Assembly: GCA_021018815.1 (NCBI GenBank)
Contig: JAITYX010000033.1
Location: 5,999,001-6,063,000 of the forward strand
Direction of reading: 5' to 3'
Origin: Talinum fruticosum
Taxonomy: Eukaryota > Streptophyta > Magnoliopsida > Caryophyllales > Talinaceae
Length of the DNA stretch: 64,000 bases
How positions within the stretch are numbered: position 1 is the stretch's first letter; each line of letters opens with the position of its first letter. Positions 33,183 to 43,583 of this stretch are shown here, in pieces. The notes below the pieces were generated by a model. It did not search any database and was not told the DNA's origin. It saw nothing but the letters and a program-made list of their open reading frames with translations. Both the position numbers and the translations under genes were made by a program.

Positions 33183-34106
33183 TTAATCTGCAGCTTTACC
33201 TTTCTCATCTAAGTCCAGTTTTGTACTGCTATTCATAGGTGTTGTTGCATGCTTCACATCGTGTACCTTGTACTTCTTCAATAACTCCTTGGCGTACTTT
33301 GATTGATGGACATAGATTCCATCCTTTGCTTGCTTGATTTGCAATCCAAGAAAGAAATTGAGTTCTCCCATCTTACTCATTTGGAACTCCTGTCTCATGA
33401 ACTTAGAAAACTCTTGGTATAGAGTTTCATTAGTAGCTCCAAATATAATGTCATCAATATAGATCCGAATGATAAGAAAGTCATTTCCCTCTGTTTTAGT
33501 GAAAATGGTTTTGTCAATAAGACCTCTTTTGAAATCATTTTTAATCGAGAAATTGCTTAGCCTTTCATACCAAGCTTTGGGAGCTTGTTTTAGACCATAC
33601 AAAGCCTTTCGGAACTTGAAAATATAATTTAGAAATTGAGAGTTTTCAAATCGGGGGTTGCTCAACATAAACTTTTTCATGATTATGACCATTGAGAAAT
33701 GCACACTTAACATCCATTTGATAAAGCTTGATGTTCATGCTAGATACAAATGCTAAGAGAATTCCGATTGCATCAATCCTAATAACAAGTGCAAAGGTTT
33801 CCCCACAATTAACTTCCTCTTCTTGGTTATATCCTTGAGCTTCTAATTTGGCCTTATTTCGACTACCAACCCTCTCTCATCAAAACCCATTTGGTTCCCA
33901 TTACTTGGGTGGTCGAAGGTTATTTGGTCGAGTCCAATTTCGTTTCTTTTAAATTGATTCAATTCTTCTTGCATGGCCTCTACCCATTCAAGTTCGAGTA
34001 AGGCTTCTAGTACATTTTTCGGTTCGGTTAATGATATGAATGGTGAAAATGCACATAGATTTTGTAAAGAAGAATGAGTTCTTAGCCCACTTTTACCAGA
34101 AAGCAT
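33183..34106 (-). pseudogene. copia reverse transcriptase, element I (longest open frame)
   Basis: The N-terminal part (33714-34106) reads EALLELEWVEAMQEELNQF, then a frame break. The 3' part is a 176-codon open frame (33183-33713) with FRKALYGLKQAPKAWYERL, the active-site box YIDDIIFGA, MGELNFFLGLQIKQAKDGIY and TPMNSSTKLDLDEKG. Both YxDD aspartates are present. This is the best-preserved RT in the window, though the missing middle and upstream breaks make it inactive. Confidence 0.92.
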
Positions 34107-34290
34107 TTTCTCGTGTGGGTGAATAGATGCATATTTGAAAACTTTACCTATCCTCTAGTTCAACAGGTTTGTTGGTTGATTGGTCCGATCTTCAGCTGGT
34201 TTAGTTTCTTGATCATCTTCAACTTGATCTTCACTATTCTAAGCTGGCTCTTGAACTTGCTCATTCCGATTCACCTCATTCCGAGTTGCC
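34107..34290 (-). other. Integrase-RT linker, element I
   Basis: Low-complexity linker; in broken frames it reads E/Q/N-rich (VQELAQNSEDQVEDDQETKP type), like the linker of K at the window end. Confidence 0.55.
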
Positions 34291-35071
34291 TTAGTTCTTT
34301 TTTTTACTCATTCTAAGCTCAACTTCAGTAATATCATCTTCATCTCTATTAAGCTTGAGATCCGAGAAGGTGGATTCACTTGTCCTACCATGGTTAATCT
34401 CATAAAAAATAATGTGGATACTTTCTTTCACTTTATTAGATCTATTATTAAAAATACTATAAGGTTTACTATGAGATGAGTAACGTAGAAATATACCTTC
34501 ATCCGACCTTGCATCAAATATAGTCATATGCTCCTTACCATTGTTACGCACATAGCATTCACATCCATATGGTTTGAAGTAGGAGATGTTGGGCTTCTTT
34601 CCCTTGTATAGCTCATAAGGTGTCTTCTTCAGAATGGGTCCGATGAGGCATCTATTGAGTGTATAGTTTGTTGTGTTGACTATATCAACCCGGAAATAGT
34701 AAGATAGATCATTTTCAATTATCATTGCCCTCCCTATTTCTTCAAGATTTCTATTCTTTCTCTCCACTACTCCATTTTTTGAGGAGTTCTTAGTATTGAG
34801 AAGTCGTAGGAGATGTCATTCTTGTCACGAAGTCTGCAAATTCCGAGTAATCGAACTCCATTCCATGGTCGGTTCAAATTATTTTGATCTAATTCTCAAA
34901 CTCCACTTGAATTTTCCTACAAAACTTAGTGAACTCTTTGAAAGCTTCATTCTTGTTCTTCATAATACACACCCAGGTGAATTGTGAATAATCATCAACC
35001 ATAACCTGTAGAGGTGATTTACTTCCTAAGCTTTTCACTGGAATTTCACCACACAAATCCATATGAATCAA
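34291..35071 (-). pseudogene. copia integrase, element I
   Basis: First part (34889-35071): IHMDLCGEIPVKSLGSKS, VDDYSQFTWV, EAFKEFTKFCRKIQVE. After a break of about 120 bases comes a 158-codon open frame (34291-34767) from the catalytic-glutamate region (MERKNR) through IGRAMIIENDLSYYF, ILKKTPYELYKGKKPNISYF, YGCECYVRNNGKEH and EGIFLRYSSHSK. The D-D-E active-site regions are mostly recognisable, but frameshifts separate them. Confidence 0.9.
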
Positions 35072-35645
35072 TTCAAGCCCTTTGGATGTAGAAATAGTTT
35101 TGAGTGGTTTGAATGATTATGACTTGCTTTCCTTTTTGTATGCTTCACAAATTTTATCTTTCTTAAATGCACAATTAGGTAAACCCCTAACTAATCCATG
35201 AGATGAAAGTTTCTTGATGGTATGCATGCTGATATGACCTAGTCTACGATGCCACATCAATGAATCATCATTCAAAGATGCTTTTAAACATGATAAATTT
35301 TGACTAAAATCTTAGAGACGAATGGTATAGGTGTTACTCGACCTCGGACTTTAGAGCTTTCTCTCTTTGGTGATTGCATCGAAACAAAGCCGTTGATTTG
35401 AGTAAATCTTACCTCTTGACCTTTGTCACATAACCGAGAGATGCTAAGAAGGTTGTACTTGAGCCCTTTCACAAGGTAGACTTGAATGACTCGAGTTATC
35501 TCCTAGACCAATCTTGACAATTCCAACTATCTTACCTTTGCTATTGTCTCCAAATGTGACTTTTCCTCTTTCCATATCTTCTAACTCGGAGAAGAGTCTT
35601 GAGTCTCAAGACATATAGTGTGAACATTCACTGTCTAAGTACCAA
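35072..35645 (-). pseudogene. Pre-integrase zinc region and protease, element I
   Basis: Pre-integrase text GLKYNLLSISRLCDKGQEVR leads to HTIKKLSSHGLVRGLPNC and KDKICEAYKK. Protease at about 35500-35640 reads GHWYLDSECSHYMS, then LFSELEDMERGKVTFGDNSK. Catalytic DSG is DSE here. Many stops. Confidence 0.83.
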
Positions 35646-35830
35646 TGACCCTTTTGTTTCTGAGTGACCTGTAAAATAGAAACAAACTAACCATTTTTAC
35701 TTCCTGTTATAAACCTAGTAACAATCTTTACTGTCTAAGTACCAATGACCCTTTTGTTTCTGAGTGACCTATAAAATAGAAACAAACTAACCATTTTTAC
35801 TTCCTGTTATAAACCTAATAACAATCTTTA
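35628..35830 (-). repeat. 101-bp tandem duplication at the gag-protease junction
   Basis: 'ctgtctaagtaccaatgaccc' through 'acaatcttta' occurs twice head-to-tail (about 35629-35730 and 35731-35832) with very few differences. The unit includes the protease start and the acceptor-like block. The near identity implies it is recent. Confidence 0.9.
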
Positions 35831-36234
35831 CTCTGCTTCTTTTATAAGGAAGAACACTTTTAGGAACCCAGATTTGAATAATTTTGGTCTTGGTTCTGTT
35901 TCGAGTATTCCTTCTAGAATACTGAGTCCGTGTCCTTTTTCTTTAAAGATAGTTTCTTTTGTAATGGGTTGAGAAAGCTTTTTCATGAAAACTGGTCTAG
36001 GCTCATTCTCTATAGTGGTGTACTCGATTTCTCCTTGGGTAGCGCTCTTATTCCTTCCATCTTCATAGGAGTGTAGTTTCCATGTTGGATGATATTCCAG
36101 ACATTCTCATCATAGTCCTGGATAAAGCATTACATTATCGTCTTCTAGTGTGCAAAGTTTGACCCTTTGAACTTGGGTGGTCCGATGAAATATCTTCCTT
36201 TATCGAACTCTCCATTGATCCGAGCCATCTCATC
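35831..36234 (-). pseudogene. Severely shortened gag, element I
   Basis: The start on the minus strand reads MARINGEFDKGRYFIGPPKF, KGSNFAH, IQDYDENVWNIIQHGNYTPM, then after about 190 bases passes into the linker (FMKKLSQPITKETI region). The dimerisation domain, zinc knuckle and acidic tract are deleted. Element I could therefore not make its own capsid in this form. Confidence 0.82.
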
Positions 36235-36273
36235 TTTAGACCTTTGGATTGTGAGATCCTTTTAAAAGGCAAG

Positions 36274-36286
36274 GCCTTAATACCAA
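36274..36286 (-). other. Primer binding site of element I
   Basis: The reverse complement TTGGTATTAAGGC is the Met-tRNA-type PBS directly next to the 5' LTR. Confidence 0.82.
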
Positions 36287-36287
36287 T

Positions 36288-37733
36288 TGAAGGTTTGCTC
36301 TTGGAGAAATTAAGTCACCCTAGAGGGGGTGAATAGGGTCATGAAAGATTTTTGTGAATTGACAAAGAATTCTACCCAACAAACACTAAGAAAATAATTT
36401 TGAGTCTAGAATGAACTCGAAGTAAGTAAAACACATAAATACATGAAAACCCTCCCGTGATTAAAAAAAAAACCATAGACAGTGCTAGTCTAAGCACCAA
36501 GTCAAATCCACTATTTTTAATCCACAAAATACAAGGACTCGACTCTTTAAAGAATTGCTCCCTCATACAATTCGCCTATAAGTTTTCCCTAGACTTTGAA
36601 ATTCCCTTATTTAATCTAGTATTTCCTAACTGAGGTAACCTTTACAGCTAGGTAGCACTATGTTGAATTAACCCTTACAGCTCAATCAAGGCACTTGACA
36701 CAGAATTGAACGTGTAGAATGGATTACAAGACTTTCTCTTTACTTCTCGGAAAGTAGAACCTTAAGAATTGGAGTTGTAATATGAAGATTGAGTAAGTAT
36801 GCACTGAGTAAGTGTTTTGGCATGTGTTCAGCAAATCTTCAAGTCTTGTAGAGAGGCTTCTATTTATACACAACAGGGTTGATTAGCCATTTAAATTTGT
36901 TCGGGCTAGTGAGCTTTCGTAGCCATTGTAATGGCTAGTTTGAGTCACTCGAAAAGGATCTGTTGTAATATGAATGTTGTGTGGTGGTTATTGGCTCAAA
37001 AAGTGGTCCATCCCTCTGGTGTGACTGAACTCCGGGGTGGAAACAATAGTTGGACTCAAAGTTGAAGTTTTACCGGATTTAGAAACAAACAACCCTAACG
37101 CGATATCTCGGCCATGTCCGTAAATGGTCGATTTCTATCCGCTGGTGTTTAACAGACTAGAGATTGGTTGCTTTTGCTTTTCAAAAATAGATTAAACTAA
37201 TTTAATTAACCTGCAAAAGCATATCAAAGTGGTATTCAAAGTATAAAAACACTTTGGTTGAATATTAGGCAAAGATGATAATTAATTTAAAGTAATTAAG
37301 CACTTAATTATCTTCGACCTAAAAGAATGGAATTTTCTTAGTCTAATATTCATTAGGTTTAAATTCCATATTGAGTCAATCCTTAAAATGATCAAGTTAG
37401 TAAGAATAAATAATCAATAATCAAAATACATAAACTTTATCAAGTAAATAATTTCATTAAATATGACTTAGAAAGGATAATTAACGTTATAATTTATTTT
37501 CAGTTTGAACACCAACTCAATACTTAGAATATAAAGTGTGTGTGAAATTATTTACTCATGCTATTATTCCGAGTTATTTCGAGTAAGTCGAAGCTGGTTA
37601 AGAGTGGTATGCTTGATAGATGGTTTACGAGTAGGTAAGAAAATAATGAAAACTTAGATATGAGTTTCGTAAAAGCTTGGAATGACTTAGAATCAAAACT
37701 ATAGAGAGATAGAGAGTTATACCTGAGTCTTCA
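36288..37733 (-). mobile_element. 5' LTR of element I
   Basis: Termini 'tgaaggtttgctc' and 'gagtcttca', 1,446 bp, followed on the right by the duplication TCCTC. TATA-like 'ctatttatacacaac' is near 36868. It is clearly the partner of the LTR at 21509-22948. Confidence 0.9.
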
Positions 37734-37738
37734 TCCTC

Positions 37739-38824
37739 CAAATAAAAAATGTATGTAGCTAGATCATGCTTGGAGAATTTGAGAAAGTAGTTGATTACCT
37801 TATGAGGATATGTTTCCTCGATATCGATGCTTGGTTTTCGACTCGGATTCAGCTTACGAGTCTGTCGAGCTATGAGACAGTTTGACTCATCATCCGTGTC
37901 ATCATCTTCTTCGATTCAAAATCAGTCCATGTGGCAACCGTAGCCTTTTTTTTCTTTATGTCATTTCTTCTTATTGGACGAGTCCTTAACTATGTGCTCT
38001 TTGCTACACACTTTAAACAACTAGAGTTCTTAGTCAAAATTAAATTTGAAGGAGATGAGAGTTTACCTTTTCTATCCTTCTTGAAGAACTTTTGCTTAGG
38101 TTTCTTTTGCCACTATTTGTATGTCATCTTCTTCTTGAATCGTCAGGCCGAAGTGTCATGGGGTCTTCTTCGAATCTTAGGAGCTTAGACTTGGACTGGG
38201 CTCGTCCGAGTCTTTGAGAGTAATGTTTCTTTTAGTGCATGCCTTAGATTCTTCCGCCTTTAGATGAAACTCATAGGTGAGCAGACTTCCCAATAAGCTC
38301 ATGTGGCTTTAATTGAGCAAGGTACTGAGCTTCTTCAATAGTAGTTACCTTGGGACTCTATTTCTTCTTTGGTAGACTCCTCATAATCTTTCTAACAATC
38401 TCTTCATGAGACATCTTCCATCCAAGAGACTTGAGATTGTTGATAATCTCTGTGAAGCGGATGTACATCCGAGTTATATTCTCATCAGCCTCCATCTTGA
38501 GCATCTCATACTTGTGGAGATACTCGACTTATATTTGCTTGCCTCACCTGACTGGTACCTTCATATGTAATAACCAGTGTGTCCTAGACTTCCTTGGCAG
38601 TATCACGGCGAATACTCGTTATATTTAGTTGCATCAATGGCACACATCAGAATGTTCATAGCCTTGATGTTCTTTCAGTGCCTCTCATTCTCTTCAATAG
38701 TGAATTCGACTTCACTTTGGCTACTATGCTAGTGCCATTCATCTTGGTGGGAATGTAGTTGTCATTGTAGAAGATATCCTAAACTTCGCATCATAGTCTC
38801 GAATGAAACACTCCATGATCTTTT
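37739..38824 (-). pseudogene. copia gag, element F
   Basis: On the minus strand: MECFIRDYDAKF, then LHKYEMLKMEADENITRMYI, NNLKSLGWKMSHEEIVRKIM, LPKKK, VTTIEEAQYLAQLKPHELIG, a degenerate zinc-knuckle region, and an acidic DDxDDESN tract. It ends where element I is inserted. The first ~40 codons, PBS and part of the LTR are deleted; gag runs straight into mid-LTR sequence at about 38825. Confidence 0.85.
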
Positions 38825-39697
38825 GTTTAGAGTTCAGTTCTAGCAATCTACTAAGCCTTATAGAGTGGCTTTTGTTTATAATCCGCGAGGCGGATAGTCG
38901 TTATGACTCGATCCTAGAATGGGAAGCTTCACTAGCCATTGTAATGGATAGTCCGAGTCCACCGAAAGAGAACCATTGTAGAGATAAACATTGCGCATCG
39001 TCTCTTGGCTCAAAGAGTTGTCCATCCCACTTGTTGTGACTAAAATCGGGGTGGAAATAACCGTTAGACTCAAAAACAATAAACAAACAACCCCGATATA
39101 GTTGTCCGAGTCGTCTTGGAAAAAGGGCTTTTCACGTACGCTAGCGTTTAACGAGTTACAAGTTGGTTGCTTTTTCTTTTTAAATTTAGCTTAAATAACT
39201 TTAATCATCCTACAAAAACAAATCAAAGTGGTACTCAAAGTATAAAAAAATTAATTAAAATAATTAAGCACGTAATTATCCTTAATCCGAATAAATGAAA
39301 TTTTCGAGTTCAATATTCAATATATTCTAATTCCATTTTGTGTCTATCATTAAGTAGATGAAGAGTAAAAATATATAGACACAACGCATCAATTTACGAA
39401 ATAAATAATTTCGGTTAATAGACGAATATGTCTTAAGATTAGAATTAACACAGTAATTTTGATTTAACCTTCACAAAGAGTCGGATGCTAGGATAAGTTG
39501 TGCATGTGAAATTTTTAAGTAAGATGACAGTATGAGTTGTATCCGAGTGGGTGAGAAACCTATAGATGAGCGTTTTACTCAAGAATTGGTTTCGAGTGGG
39601 TCGACAGAATTGAAAACTTAAAGATGAGCTTCATAAAGTATGTGAATTAGTTGAATTCGAAACCATAGAGAGAGATAGAGCTATACCTAAGTCTTGA
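38825..39697 (-). mobile_element. 5' LTR of element F, 3' side deleted
   Basis: Matches the left part of the LTR at 14605 (from 15115 onward) and reaches the LTR 5' terminus ('taagtcttga'). ACAAC outside it pairs with ACAAT at 14600. The R/U5 half with the conserved '..aaaaccacgg' block and the PBS are missing. TATA-like 'gtttataatcc' is near 38874. Confidence 0.83.
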
Positions 39698-39702
39698 ACA
39701 AC

Positions 39703-40706
39703 GACGATGGTAGGTTGTATATAACCGAAAGAAGAGGTCAAGTGATGTGCTTGTTACTGAGGTCACCATCGAGGTTTACTCCGTCTCGTACAAAGACGCA
39801 AACGTAGATTCCGTGCCTCCCTAAAAATTCTAGGAAAAATGAATCGATCTTCTTCCCTAGAAAATTTATATAGTGAGCAAAATTTCTTCAACGTCAAGTT
39901 CTTGGCATCAGTTGCACTTGAAAACAAGCGCTTAAACCTCGGTATTGTTGGCCAATACCATAACACATTTGTGGGAGGTCCCTCAATACTCTCTCCATCA
40001 TTGTTTTTCATAATGTATCGAGGTACACCACGTTTAGGACATTTGTGTCTATGTGAATGTTCTTTTTGGTACAATATGCAATTGTTGGGACAGACATGTA
40101 TCTTCTTATACCCCATGCCCATAGGACACAATATCCTCTTCGCCTCATATGTATGCTTGGGGAGGACATTGCCTTCTAAGAGTATATCTTTGAGCACATT
40201 CAGCTAGTCCATGAAACTTTTATCACTATAGCCATTAGTTGTTTTCAACTTCATCAACCTCAACACAGATGATAAACGGGTGCATTTATCACACCACGGG
40301 TAAAGAGGCTTCTTTAAATCAGCTAATAATCGCTCCAATATATGTGGTCGATCAACTAATTCACCTTCTACTACACGAACCAGAATTTCAAGTCGATCTT
40401 CTAATTCAATTATGCTAGCTTCATTATCATCATACCCTTCCTCTTCTCCTACACCATTATTCACGAACTCCTCTTCCCTGTTTCATACCCACACCTTATA
40501 AGATGTGTCAAATCCATGCCAATATAGGTGACCTCTTACAAGCTTCGGGAGTAATCTTGACGAGTTAAAAACACCGTAAATATGGACTGAATATGGACTG
40601 TTCTCTCGAATTTGGTTGCATGTTCGATGGCAATCTCTAAAAAGTGATTAACACCATCATGATATTCTATACTCCTTCTATAGCTATAAACCCATGCTCG
40701 ATCCAT
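39703..40706 (-). pseudogene. TNP2-type CACTA transposase, N-terminal third
   Basis: Starts at the minus-strand ATG at 40706: MDRAWVYSYRRSIEYHDGVN, HLYWHGFDTSYKVW (transposase-associated domain, PF13963). It continues LEDRLEILVRVVEGEL, LLADLKKPLYPWCDKCTRLS and NGYSDKSF. The TNP2 core then opens with LKDILLEGNVLPKHTYEAKR, GYKKIHVCPNNCILY, CPKRGVPRY, VLWYWPTIPRFKRLF and ARNLRL. Element F interrupts after this; the next expected TNP2 segment (KYIMMPML) is at 14604. Frameshifts near 40200 and 40500. Confidence 0.92.
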
Positions 40707-41498
40707 GCCTTACCCATAAAGACGAGAAGCAATTCACCGCACATAATTCGAAAAGTACGTATTTTCATTATTTAATTATGCACAAATAATATACATGAGC
40801 CTAAGATCCTTCTACAGGAATAGATGGATCTAAACCCATTCAAGAATAATATGACCCTAGATAGTATAGCAAAATCTTATCGTACATTTGGAAAAATTTC
40901 GACATCATTTTCCCTTTGTCCTTTAAGTACAATATACAAAAACAAAATGGCTAATGTGTATATCCTTACTTAATTATATGATAACATAAGTAAGGATATA
41001 CACATCAAACCCGTCGTCATCATCATTGCACCCGAAGAATAAGAGGGGAAATTATCACCATGATATCTTGTTAAATGTATGATAAGATTGTAATAGCCAC
41101 ACAGACCTATTATCATATTATTCTCAAACTGTCTAACACCGACAATTAAAAATCCTATACATACAAAGCTCATATGTTGAGTTCTATATGCACATTTATG
41201 CATGTACCATGACCCATGATAACTTCTTATGTACAGATTTATGAACGAGGTTCTCTAAGATTATGAAATGCATACAATAATTTATGACAAGCATAAATTG
41301 GTAAGCAATATAAGCACAATTAAAATTAAGCATGCCATTTATCAAATTACATGAAAAGAAAAACATGTTATTTAGTATATATTCCTTTTTTTCTTAAATG
41401 TGTATAAGTTCTTATTCATTGTAGTGGTTTAATTTCTCTTTTCTAAAATACTTATGTCGACTTTTTCCGTCTATTTGGTTTGAAAGAGGGGTATTGAG

Positions 41499-41505
<7 letters not shown>
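40707..41505 (-). other. Region upstream of the TNP2 start in CACTA1
   Basis: AT-rich, no supported gene. It probably holds the 5' leader and an intron of the transposase transcript. It contains the perfect 19-bp palindrome at 40954-41005. Confidence 0.5.
40954..41005. repeat. Perfect 19-bp inverted repeat
   Basis: ATGTGTATATCCTTACTTA at 40954-40972 is exactly the reverse complement of 40987-41005, with a 14-base loop. It lies upstream of the transposase gene. The role is unknown. Confidence 0.9.

Positions 41506-41561
<56 letters not shown>
41506..41561. repeat. (AT)n microsatellite
   Basis: About 28 uninterrupted TA/AT units, preceded by GTGTG. A shorter interrupted TA run sits in the same place in CACTA2 (about 55462-55481). 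Confidence 0.95.
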
Positions 41562-41565
<4 letters not shown>

Positions 41566-41569
41566 TTCC

Positions 41570-42165
41570 TTTCCTTCCAATTTTGATGTATTATACATTA
41601 TCATAAATTACGCATGATTTTTTAAATTTTACATAATGCATAGGACAATAAATATGAACAAAATGTTGAGGTCATCCCTTTAATTTGCTTTAAAGACCTT
41701 AGACATAACTCGAATTGGTGTTCCCATAACCCTTGTTATGTTTAAAAACGAGGTCGGGTTTACAAGAAAAAACATGGAGTGTACATGCAACGTGGGTTGA
41801 TCCACAACGACAGTGAAGAGGGTAGAGGGTTCAAATGGAATCAAATGTGATAAACAATGAGAAAACTAGTAATAATTTCTTGTTGTTTATCACCTTTGTT
41901 TCCATTTGAACCCTCTATCCCTCTTCCCTTTCTTTGTGTGCCGACCCACTTTGCATGTACACTCCATGTTTTCTCTTATGAACCCGACCTCTTTGTTAAA
42001 CACAACAAGGTTTATGGGAACTTCGGTTCTTGTTATGTCTTGGGTTCTTAAAGCAAATTAAAAGGTGGCCTCAACATTTTATTCATATTCATTATTGTCT
42101 TATGCATTATGTAAACTTCAAAAAATCTTGTACTCTAGTTTATGATCATGTATAATACAACAAAC
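41570..42165. repeat. Long hairpin (about 290-bp arms) in CACTA1
   Basis: Left arm features run in order (tgatgtattatac, acataatgcata, aaaatgttgaggtca, acataac, aaacatggagtgtacatgca, gagggttcaaatgga, gtgataaacaa). All reappear inverted on the right (ttgtttatcac, tccatttgaaccctc, tgcatgtacactccatgttt, gttatgt, tggcctcaacatttt, atgcattatgt, gtataatacaaca). The turn is near 41868. CACTA2 has the same hairpin at 55500-56100. There is no coding potential; an RNA copy would be a long double strand. Confidence 0.88.
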
Positions 42166-42849
42166 TTGCTACCAAAATGGAAATCCAAAATTTAGATAAT
42201 AAATTATTCCACCCCAGCATCACCTCATCAAAATAAATAAATTTGGATACTAATTTTTCTTTATAACGTTTTGGGGATGACCTTATATCCAAAAATCTTT
42301 TTATTTCTCTAAACCCTACATAAATTTTGATACACTCTTTCAATTTACCATCCTAACTATCATTCTTTTTCCCTATATTAATTAAGTCCTAAACTCCTAA
42401 ACCTATTTCTCAAAATCTAAAACATTTCACGAATTTTCAACTTAACAAACTAAACAAACGTTACCCACATTCTCAATAAACGATTCAACAATTTAACAAT
42501 CTTAAACATTACACACATTCTCAACATTCAAATAAGTACCACAAATACATTCAACATTCAACTACCTAATTTTGCAAATACCTTAAAGCAAAAAATAAGA
42601 AAGGAGAGATATTCATGCCCAAAGAACGATGACAACAAGTGAGAATGAGCGAGAGGAAAGAGGGAGAAGCAACGACATGATAGCAAGAGATGAGAGCGAG
42701 AGCGGGGTCAACGACACCTAGACGATGGCAAGGAGAGCTACAAGGATGAGAGCGAGAAAATCTAGGTCCGAGGTAGTGGATGAGAGCAACTAGAGACGGA
42801 GAGTAAAAGCGAGCATAGAGAGCGGAATGTGAAACTAGGCGTGGCCAGC
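42166..42849 (-). other. AT-rich part of CACTA1 between hairpin and right end
   Basis: Colinear with CACTA2 (about 56100-56640), e.g. 'ttttggggatgacc' and 'ccctatattaatt'. Near 42600-42830 it becomes purine-rich (CT-rich on the transposase strand), as a 5' leader might be. No gene is seen. Confidence 0.55.
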
Positions 42850-43132
42850 GACGAGTAACGGTTCTTGCATTTTAGGTATCTAGACATACATAGCATTACG
42901 GTTCAATTGAAGAACTGATATAAAAAAGGACTTATGACAACGGTTCTTTAAAAGAACCGTAGCCAAAAGTTGACGGCTTAACCTATGACTACGGTTCAAC
43001 GAAAGAACTGTAGTCATAGGTGTAATAAAAGACTGCTTATTTACAAAAATACCTTTGCCTCATTTTTCACAATGGTTTTTGCTTTTAACCATTGTAAATT
43101 TACCATAATAAAAAGTCATATCTATAGTAGTA
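42850..43132. repeat. Right subterminal repeats and terminus of CACTA1
   Basis: Inverted pairs of 'cctatgactacggttc' and 'gaac.gtagtcatagg' (42912-43020), then the terminus '..accataataaaaagtcatatctatagtagta'. The unit matches the left-end unit CCTATTACTAC apart from one position. The same end with the same final A is found at 56926. Confidence 0.8.
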
Positions 43133-43570
43133 ATCCTCTTCTCAACCAGCTTAACCTCCTCCTTCTTAATTTATAGTCTTAACCATCTTCATTTGTTTTT
43201 TTATCCCCAACGTTCTTGTCCAACATTTTTTCTCTCTTTGTATTTTTGATGAAATGCATTGCATGACAAGAAACTTAGTTGTTTTGGTGAACTTTGGGAG
43301 AGTTCACCAGTTTAGAGTGAGCAATCTTTATTACTTTTTTTGCTTTATTTATCATTTTATGATATTAGTGAAATTCTTTTTGTCTATGCTATGATATACT
43401 TCTAGTATTTTGCTCGATATTTTTCTATCTTATTTTCTTTGACATAGATATTTCTTAGCTCTGGTACAATACTTTCTGAGTTTTCTAAATAAGTTTAAGA
43501 ATTTTGCACTAGTATTATCTTTGATATTCTCACCTTGATGAATTTCTCTATGTTGTGAATGTCTTTCCTC
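43133..43570 (+). other. 3' untranslated region of element A, after CACTA1
   Basis: Picks up element A after the ATC duplication. 'gtatttttgatgaaatgcattgcat' and 'gatgaatttct...gaatgtctttcc' match the pre-PPT regions of units B (48650-48890) and C (52720-52860). This shows that the sequence left of 9346 and right of 43132 belonged to one element. Confidence 0.72.
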
Positions 43571-43583
43571 AAAAAGAGGGAGA
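43571..43583 (+). other. Polypurine tract of element A
   Basis: 'aaaaagagggaga' stands directly before the LTR start 'tgaatacttcgg' (family TGAAGACTCGG). Confidence 0.85.

Larger units (their letters stand above)
21509..37733 (-). mobile_element. Element I: near full-length copia retrotransposon holding gypsy element H
   Basis: Both LTRs are present (3' LTR 21509-22948, 5' LTR 36288-37733) and a perfect 5-bp duplication TCCTC flanks it (21504-21508 and 37734-37738). Order on the minus strand is LTR, PBS, short gag, protease, pre-integrase, integrase, RT, RNase H, third ORF with own promoter, PPT, LTR. Leaving out H it is about 8.9 kb. It is inserted in the gag-pol linker of F. Its integrase and RT hold the longest open frames of the family here. 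Confidence 0.92.
14605..39697 (-). mobile_element. Element F: copia retrotransposon inserted in the TNP2 gene (rearranged, holds further insertions)
   Basis: Bounded on the left by an LTR 3' terminus ('tcaaggttttctc') and on the right by an LTR 5' terminus ('gtcttga'). ACAAT (14600-14604) and ACAAC (39698-39702) flank it as a 5-bp duplication with one transition. TNP2 coding sequence continues correctly on both sides. Contents in coding order (right to left) are partial 5' LTR, gag, [element I], gag-pol linker, protease, pre-integrase and integrase. A LINE fragment and an LTR-gag-LTR block then replace its RT, RNase H and third ORF. Confidence 0.8.
9346..43132 (-). mobile_element. CACTA1: autonomous-type CACTA (En/Spm) transposon, split by nested insertions
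   Basis: The left end is CACTACTACATGAACC and the right end reads '...gactttttattatgg' in reverse with 'tagtagta' as the terminus (final G changed to A). ATC lies immediately outside both ends (9343-9345 and 43133-43135), the 3-bp duplication expected for CACTA elements. The TNP2 transposase gene runs on the minus strand from 40706 to 12401, broken by element F. Subterminal repeats of the form CCTATkACTACGGTTC occur at both ends in both orientations. Without the insertions at 9641-11098 and 14605-39697 the element is about 7.2 kb, a usual size. It sits in the third ORF of copia element A. Confidence 0.82.

Noticed and set aside
39839..40207. 122-codon plus-strand frame
   Set aside because: It is antisense to the N-terminal part of TNP2 (WYWPTIPRFKRLF region).
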